Shown here one piece after another: positions 59,277-64,000 of a stretch of 64,000 nt of DNA. A program made the position numbers and the translations under genes. Below the pieces are notes generated by a model that saw only the letters and a program-made list of their open reading frames with translations, was not told the origin of the DNA and did no database searches. The stretch comes from Actinomadura harenae (lineage in GTDB: Bacteria; Actinomycetota; Actinomycetes; Streptosporangiales; Streptosporangiaceae), in NCBI RefSeq assembly GCF_003696215.1, contig NZ_RFFG01000025.1:1-64000 (forward strand). The letters are read 5' to 3'. Numbering within the stretch: position 1 is the stretch's first letter; the number at the start of each line of letters is the position of its first letter.

Positions 59277-59645
59277 CCCACCCCGCCCCCCCACGCGCCT
59301 GCCCTAGGCCCCTCGTCCCAGGCGTCCGCGTGCTGCCCGCCGCGTACCTGCCTGGACGAGTCGTGCCCGGCGCCCTCGCGTCGCGCCCAGCACCTCCGCG
59401 CTCTCACGCCACGCGCTGTGCTTTTTGTGCCGTGAGTGCTGGTGGGGAGCGTGTGGCGTGCCATGCCCGCAAGCCTTCAGTGGTCGCTTGGGTGAGGTCG
59501 CCGGCAGCGCACTGGGCGGGTGCGACTCAGCGCGCCCGCCCAGCGCGTGAAGGCGTTCGAGTCGCATCCGCGGAGGTTATCCACAACCTGTGGGTAACTT
59601 TCCGCTGCCGTGGTCCAGCGGCGCAGACTCGATGGCATGAGACGT
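59277..59645. other. Non-coding region, ispF to fahA
   Basis: No gene is supported in 369 bases; reading frames here lack codon bias and known motifs. It contains short GTGCTGGTGGGGAGCG-like sequences and, near its end, two inverted DnaA-box-like sequences listed separately. Confidence 0.5.
59577..59597. promoter_or_regulatory. Inverted pair of DnaA-box-like sequences
   Basis: TTATCCACA (59577-59585), a canonical DnaA box, faces TGTGGGTAA (59589-59597), the complement of TTACCCACA, with three bases between. The enlarged dyad runs GTTATCCACA to TGTGGGTAAC. No dnaA or dnaN gene is in the window. Confidence 0.5.
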
Positions 59646-60857
59646 TCAGCAGTGGGCGGGGCGGATGGTGCCGGTCACCTCGCCGAGATCGATCGTGGCG
59701 CCGTTCGCGCCCGGCGCGGTCGCGCGGATGGTGACGGTGTCGCCGTCCTCGAGGAACGTGCGCTTCGTGCCGTCCGGAAGCTCCAGCGGCTCCGTGCCGT
59801 TCCAGGTCAGCTCCAGCAGGCAGCCGCGCTCGTCCTTGGCGGGGCCCGAGACGGTCCCGGAGGCGAACAGGTCCCCGGTGCGCAGCGGCGCGCCGTTCAC
59901 CGTCGCGTGCGCGAGCTGCTGCGGCGGCGTCCAGTACATCCCCTCGAACCGCGGTCGGGAGACGGGCCGTCCGTTGATCAGGATCTCCAGCCGCAGGTCG
60001 AGGCCCCACGGCTCGTCGGCGCGCAGATAGGGCAGCGGCGCCGGGTCCTGGACGGGCGGGGCGACCCGCGCCGCCTCCAGGGCCGCGACGGGAACCACCC
60101 AGGGCGAGACCGACGTCGCGAACGACTTGCTGAGGAACGGCCCGAGCGGCAGTGCCTCCCACGCCTGGACGTCCCGCGCGCTCCAGTCGTTGACCAGCAT
60201 GAACCCGAAGATGTGATCACGGAACGCGCGCGGCGTGACGGGCCGTCCGGCCGTGGACGGGACCCCGGCGACGAACCCGACCTCGGCCTCGATGTCGAGC
60301 TTCAGGCACGGCCCGTAGGACGGCGCGGCGTCGGTCGGGACGACCTTGCGCTGCCCGCAGGGCCGCACGATCGGCGTCCCGGACGCGTACACCGTTCCGG
60401 CCCGTCCGTGATAGCCGACCGGGAGGTGCTTCCAGTTCGGCATGAGCGGCTCGCCCTGCGGCCGGAAGATCTTTCCGACGTTCGTCGCGTGGTGCTCGGA
60501 CGAGTAGAAGTCGACGTAGTCGGCGACCTCGAACGGACGCAGCATCTCGGCGTCCGCGACCGGCACCAAGTGCGGCGAGACCGCCTCCCGGTGCGCCGGG
60601 TCCGTGAGCAACTCGCGCAGGCGGGCCCGGTTCGCCGTCCAGGCGGCCCGTCCCGCTGTCATGAACCCGTTCAGTGCCCCGGACGCGAACCAGCCGCGAT
60701 CCTCGACCAGCCCTGCCCCGGCCAGTCCGGCCAGGTCCAGCACCCGATCCCCGATCGCGACCCCGACCCGCGCGTCCGCTCCGTCCCGCCGGAACACCCC
60801 GTACGGCAGATTCTCGATGCCAAAGCCGCTGTCCGCGTCGACCTCAACCCAAGTCAT
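59646..60857 (-). CDS. fahA: Fumarylacetoacetase
   Basis: FahA hydrolyses fumarylacetoacetate to fumarate and acetoacetate, the last step of tyrosine/homogentisate breakdown. The 403-residue enzyme has an N-terminal SH3-like part (FGIENLPYGVFRR) and the catalytic C-domain: VDFYSSEHHATNVGKIFRP, the metal-ligand Glu pair in KLDIEAEVGFV, VNDWSARDVQAWE, and GTVSGPAKDERGCLLEL. ATG 60857 follows GGAAGGATGG. It is downstream, on the same strand, of an unknown conserved gene, and hmgA lies on the opposite strand 2.6 kb away. Confidence 0.94.
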   Translation of the reverse strand: MTWVEVDADSGFGIENLPYGVFRRDGADARVGVAIGDRVLDLAGLAGAGLVEDRGWFASGALNGFMTAGRAAWTANRARLRELLTDPAHREAVSPHLVPVADAEMLRPFEVADYVDFYSSEHHATNVGKIFRPQGEPLMPNWKHLPVGYHGRAGTVYASGTPIVRPCGQRKVVPTDAAPSYGPCLKLDIEAEVGFVAGVPSTAGRPVTPRAFRDHIFGFMLVNDWSARDVQAWEALPLGPFLSKSFATSVSPWVVPVAALEAARVAPPVQDPAPLPYLRADEPWGLDLRLEILINGRPVSRPRFEGMYWTPPQQLAHATVNGAPLRTGDLFASGTVSGPAKDERGCLLELTWNGTEPLELPDGTKRTFLEDGDTVTIRATAPGANGATIDLGEVTGTIRPAHC

Positions 60858-61376
60858 GCGCACCATCCTTCCCCGCCGACCAAGACCAACCAAGCCCCTC
60901 GCTCCACCAACCTTCGCCCTGCCTCACCCCTCCTCCCACACCCGTCCCAGCGCACACACCCCTGCCCGCCCCGACCAGTCGCTCCCACCCCCTGTCCACA
61001 GGTGCCATCCACGCACGACTCCAGCCATCCGTACCGACTACACCCGCTGGCGGTCGTACCGCTTGCGTTCGGGAGGGCCGCTCGTGGCGGCCGTGCCTGC
61101 TCATGGCACGTCCGGGTTCTCGCCCCGCCGCGTGCCGGAGGCGACGGGCCTTGCGTGGCCTTGGCCATCGCGGGACGACGTTCGGGGCGTCTGCGTCCGC
61201 TGGGAGGCGTCCGAGGGATGGTCGCCGGCCCCATGGGGCGGTGGGCATTGCTCACTCTTCCGAGGCGCCCAGCCCCACACGTACAACACCGCCGTCACCG
61301 CGAGCACGACGCGGAGGCCGCTGCGGCTGCCGCGGTCCGTCGGGCTGCGCCGGGACCTCGCCTGTGGAGGACGCCC
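60858..61376. other. Gap between fahA and the unknown conserved gene
   Basis: These 519 bases hold no convincing gene. Two weak leftward possibilities exist. One is a 42-codon frame whose GTG overlaps the stop of the upstream gene (GTGA). The other is a frame near 61307-61101 with one hydrophobic stretch (VVLAVTAVLYVWGW) followed by unordered sequence. The first half, 60870-61010, is unusually CACC/CCTCCC-rich on the plus strand. Neither frame shows good codon bias. Confidence 0.4.
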
Positions 61377-62183
61377 TCACAGGAGGCCGAGCTCGGTGAG
61401 GTCGGAGCGTGGGGAGTCGATGTCGCAGGAGCCGAAGCCGGTGAACAGTCGCCGAGCCGTCTCGCGTTGCTCATCGGTCAGGGCTCGCACGCGCGAGGCG
61501 AGGGCGATCGGATCGGTGGAGAGCATGTCCTCGACGCTTCCGCCATGCGCCGTGGCCAGCAGGATGTTCAGAAACCCGTGGTGGACGAACCCGGTCTCCG
61601 GATCCGTGTGCCGCACGGCATGGTGCAGTCCGGCCGTGCACTTGAAGGGGAGTCGCCGCTCGACGCACGCCCCCACGAACACCGCGACCTCGTCGGCCGA
61701 CGGGAACGCGTCGGCCGTCACTCCACCCGTCCGGAGCTTCGCGCCGACCTGCGCCCCGGACTCCCGCGCGGCGGCGATCCCGTCGACCACCACATGCCAA
61801 CCGGTGGCCCGCCGCACCTCCAGGAACGCCGGGACCTCCGCGGCCAGTGCCGCGATCGTGACCGTCGCGGCCCGCGCCGCGTCGGGCTCCTCCGGCAGCG
61901 CGACCTCGATGCCGCGCAACCGCAGCCGGGGCTCGGACGCCACGTCCTCCAAGACCTTGGGCAGAGCGTCCACGCCCGTGTCCGCGATCACCCCGAGGTC
62001 GAGAAGGTCGTCCGCGAGCAGCAGCGTCCGCAACTCCGCGACGCGCGACGACGGGCAGAGGAACCGTCCGATCACCGGGTCCCCGACAGCGTTCCTATAC
62101 GCGGGCAGTGCCTTCTCCAACGACTCCCGCGCCGGTGGAAACAGCGCCGCGTCGTCCACGAACCCAGCGAACAGTTGACCCAT
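61377..62183 (-). CDS. Conserved protein of unknown function in the homogentisate locus
   Basis: The 268-residue product (ATG 62183) begins LFAGFVDDAALFPPARESLE, contains GIEVALPEEPD, VGAKLRTGGVTADAFPSADE, LPFKCTAGLHHAVRHTD and HHGFLNILLATAHGG, and ends CDIDSPRSDLTELGLL. The ordered beta/alpha pattern with Lys, His-His and Gly-rich loops suggests a soluble TIM-barrel-like enzyme, but I cannot name the family. It lies upstream of fahA on the same strand and near hmgA, which links it to tyrosine catabolism. The gap to fahA is long, so co-transcription is possible but not certain. Confidence 0.75.
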   Translation of the reverse strand: MGQLFAGFVDDAALFPPARESLEKALPAYRNAVGDPVIGRFLCPSSRVAELRTLLLADDLLDLGVIADTGVDALPKVLEDVASEPRLRLRGIEVALPEEPDAARAATVTIAALAAEVPAFLEVRRATGWHVVVDGIAAARESGAQVGAKLRTGGVTADAFPSADEVAVFVGACVERRLPFKCTAGLHHAVRHTDPETGFVHHGFLNILLATAHGGSVEDMLSTDPIALASRVRALTDEQRETARRLFTGFGSCDIDSPRSDLTELGLL

Positions 62184-62389
62184 GCCCGAAGAGGTACCCG
62201 TGCGCCCCCGCCTCCATCCGGCCATTTCCGGACCACCCGGACGAGTCGCCGGCCCTCCGCCGCCCGCCGAGCGCGCCGTTGTCCCTGTCGGGGGTCCAGA
62301 GCCGGAGGTTCCTCCCGAGAGGACGGCGCCCAGCGCGGACACGGCCTTCCAGCCGCCCTGCACCCAGGCCAAGCGCCCTGGTGGGTCGA

Positions 62390-63322
62390 TCAGTCGGCAG
62401 GGGGTGTGGGGGAGCTGCGGAGCGTGCCGGACGGCGGGTTCGGGTCCCAGGGCGGGGTGCTGGCCGCTTCAGCGTCGTCCGAGTCGTCCTGAACGTCGGC
62501 CGAGGGGGTGTCCGCTGGGGGCGGCGCAGGAAGCGGCTCGTCTTTGGGAGACGGGTGGGTGGCGGCCTCGGTTTCGTCAGTGGGTTGGGGGTGTGGAGTG
62601 TGCTCAGGGGAAGGGACGTCCCTGGGGAGGGGCGTTTCCTCGGGGGTCGGGGCGGCCTTGGGGGTGTTCGGGGTGGGGCGGAGTTCGGGTTCGGAGGAGA
62701 GGGCGGTCGTGGGGTAGGGCTCGAAGGACGGGGGTGGGGGTGGTGGTGGCGTGTGCTGGGGCTCTTGGGGTGTGGGGGGTTCTGGGTGAGTGGCGGCGGT
62801 TGGGGGCGGTGGGAAGAGGTGTTCCAAAGGGGATTCGTGGGCGAGGGCCGGTGGGGGTTCGGGAGGGGTGGGGCTTGGGTGTGGCGGGGTGGGGGTGCGG
62901 AGTAGGCGGAGGGTGGTCAGCCACAGCCAGACACCGATGAGGAGCATGGCGTGCGGGGCCACGGCGACGGTGGCGCGGAGGGGCTTGGCGGGGAGTGAGG
63001 TGTAGCCCCAGACGGCGTGCTGGACGGTGATCCAGGAGAGGCCGGCCAGGAGGAGGAGCAGGAGCGTCCAGCGGAGGGCGCGGGTCCACCAGCGGGCGTG
63101 GCGGGACGCCAGCAGGGAGAGGAGGGTGAGGACGAGGAGGGCGTCGGCGGCGGCCGGGTAGACGGCCGACCAGCTGGCGGAGATGCGGCCCGCCTCGGCC
63201 AGGGTGCGCAGGACGTCCCAGGTCAGGGCGCATGCGGCCGTGGTCAGCAGGGTCACCAGGAGGGCGGCGCAGAAGGTGAGGAGGCGGCGCGGCAGGCGGG
63301 ACGGGGGTGTTTCGGGCGGCAT
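62390..63322 (-). CDS. DUF2637-like membrane protein with Pro-rich tail
   Basis: The 310-residue protein has four predicted membrane helices in the first 150 residues (LLTFCAALLVTLLTTAACAL; AADALLVLTLLSLLAS; LRWTLLLLLLAGLSWITVQH; ATVAVAPHAMLLIGVWLWLT). A cytosolic tail of about 160 residues follows, extremely rich in Pro, Thr, Glu and His. The helix arrangement resembles DUF2637/SpdA proteins, known from actinomycete plasmid spread genes and common on chromosomes. No mobile element is visible around it. The start is unsure; ATG 63322 is preferred to GTG 63385. Confidence 0.7.
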   Translation of the reverse strand: MPPETPPSRLPRRLLTFCAALLVTLLTTAACALTWDVLRTLAEAGRISASWSAVYPAAADALLVLTLLSLLASRHARWWTRALRWTLLLLLLAGLSWITVQHAVWGYTSLPAKPLRATVAVAPHAMLLIGVWLWLTTLRLLRTPTPPHPSPTPPEPPPALAHESPLEHLFPPPPTAATHPEPPTPQEPQHTPPPPPPPSFEPYPTTALSSEPELRPTPNTPKAAPTPEETPLPRDVPSPEHTPHPQPTDETEAATHPSPKDEPLPAPPPADTPSADVQDDSDDAEAASTPPWDPNPPSGTLRSSPTPPAD

Positions 63323-63466
63323 TACGGCTCGCGGTTCCGGGGGAGGGGACGGGCGGGCCCACACTAACCAGGACGTGTGCGGCACGCGGGGACCGGGTGT
63401 GCTGCGTCCGAAACGGGTCGGGACGTACGGTGTTGGTGACGATGACGTCCCCTACTGGAGGCAGTA

Positions 63467-64000
63467 ATGCCGTACTACCGGGTCGTGGGTGAGGTTCCAC
63501 GCAAGCGTCACGTGCAGTTCCGCCGTCCGGACGGCGGTCTCTACGCCGAAGAGCTGATGGGCGAGGAGGGGTTCTCCTCCGATTCCAGCCTGCTGTATCA
63601 CCGGTACGCGCCGACGGCGATCATCAAGAGTGAGGGGCTGGACGACACGGCCGTGGCGGAGGGGCTCGCCCCGAATCATCCGCTCCAGCCGCGCGGCTAC
63701 CGCACCCAGGATCTTCCGGTCGGCGGGGATCTGGTGCTCGGACGGCAGGTCCTGTTCGGCAACCAGGACGTGCGGATGTCGTTCGTGGCCTCGTCCGGCG
63801 GACCCAGCGAGTTGTACCGGAACTCGGTGGGCGCGGAGGTCGTCTACGTCCAGACGGGCCGGGCGAGGTTCGAGTCGACGTACGGCGCGCTGGACGTCGG
63901 TGAGGGCGACTACGTGGTGATCCCGACCGGGACGATCCACCGATGGGTGCCCCAGGACGGTGAGACGGTCCGGGCACTCGTGATCGAGGCGAGCGGCCAT
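63467..64000 (+). CDS. hmgA: Homogentisate 1,2-dioxygenase, N-terminal part
   Basis: HmgA opens the ring of homogentisate to maleylacetoacetate, using non-heme iron. The first 178 residues are present and the gene runs off the right edge. Recognisable blocks are MPYYRVVGEVPRKRHVQFR, YAEELMGEEGFSSDSSLLYH, and the cupin region EVVYVQTGRARFES, GDYVVIPTGTIHRW. The iron ligands lie in the missing C-terminal half. CTGGAGGCA precedes the ATG. With fahA on the other strand it defines a tyrosine/phenylacetate-type catabolic locus. Confidence 0.93.
   Translation, partial: MPYYRVVGEVPRKRHVQFRRPDGGLYAEELMGEEGFSSDSSLLYHRYAPTAIIKSEGLDDTAVAEGLAPNHPLQPRGYRTQDLPVGGDLVLGRQVLFGNQDVRMSFVASSGGPSELYRNSVGAEVVYVQTGRARFESTYGALDVGEGDYVVIPTGTIHRWVPQDGETVRALVIEASGH

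Noticed and set aside
60844..61248. Leftward 134-codon frame between fahA and the unknown gene
   Set aside because: Trp/Arg/Gly-rich with no codon bias or motif; overlaps the fahA start region.
62390..63322. Plasmid transfer or integrative element suggested by the DUF2637-like protein
   Set aside because: No replication, transfer, integrase or attachment sequences nearby; chromosomal copies are common.

Overview
The window is very GC-rich, with GTG and TTG starts and densely packed genes. It carries mshA (mycothiol synthesis), carD, senX3-regX3-phoU, a Nur-type Fur protein, nitrobindin and MurT/GatD. Together these indicate a chromosomal segment of an actinomycete. The mix of gene neighbourhoods recalls Streptosporangiales such as Actinomadura, but that is a guess from memory and was not tested. 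No tRNA, rRNA, CRISPR array, insertion sequence or prophage gene was seen.

Layout. 0-10 kb: envelope and housekeeping genes (murT-gatD, DsrE, nitrobindin, nur, ygfZ, dtd, a beta-keto acid cleavage enzyme, L-asparaginase II). This part holds a broken Tat-exported metallophosphoesterase and a strongly structured intergenic region with a 12-codon micro-ORF. 10-22 kb: a CynX-type transporter with its FadR-type regulator and operator, DUF2207 and zinc-peptidase membrane proteins, a short-chain dehydrogenase/TetR divergon, an XRE regulator coupled to an 11-residue-repeat coiled-coil protein, an MpaB-type oxygenase, and an orphan cydB facing a BlaI/M56 pair across three phased operators. 22-41 kb: a resistance-flavoured stretch with three DHA2 drug exporters, each next to a regulator (LAL, MarR, HxlR), a Vat/CatB acetyltransferase, a tryptophanyl-tRNA synthetase behind a classical ribosome-mediated attenuator, several TetR and MarR regulators with visible palindromic operators, an AlkZ-like glycosylase, and a frameshifted rhodanese. 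41-49 kb: epimerase, macrodomain, a NarL-type two-component pair, UspA, and an unusual acyl-CoA ligase fused to a TIGR03084 (mycothiol-dependent isomerase-like) domain.

49-59 kb is a conserved actinobacterial core block: mshA-ybjN-gpmA, then phoU divergent from senX3-regX3 across a PHO box, a lipoprotein, a CxC thiol protein, and carD-ispF. 59-64 kb is a homogentisate (tyrosine) catabolism locus: fahA, an unknown conserved gene, a DUF2637 membrane protein and the 5' part of hmgA. The isomerase step between HmgA and FahA has no recognised gene here.

Many regulators have a palindrome at their own promoter, so local regulation can be read from the DNA. The clearest case is a MarR protein (31.0-31.5 kb) whose 22-bp promoter motif recurs before an exporter-oxidoreductase operon 2 kb away. 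The two frame disruptions (2.7-3.9 kb and 35.0-35.4 kb) could be true pseudogenes or assembly errors.
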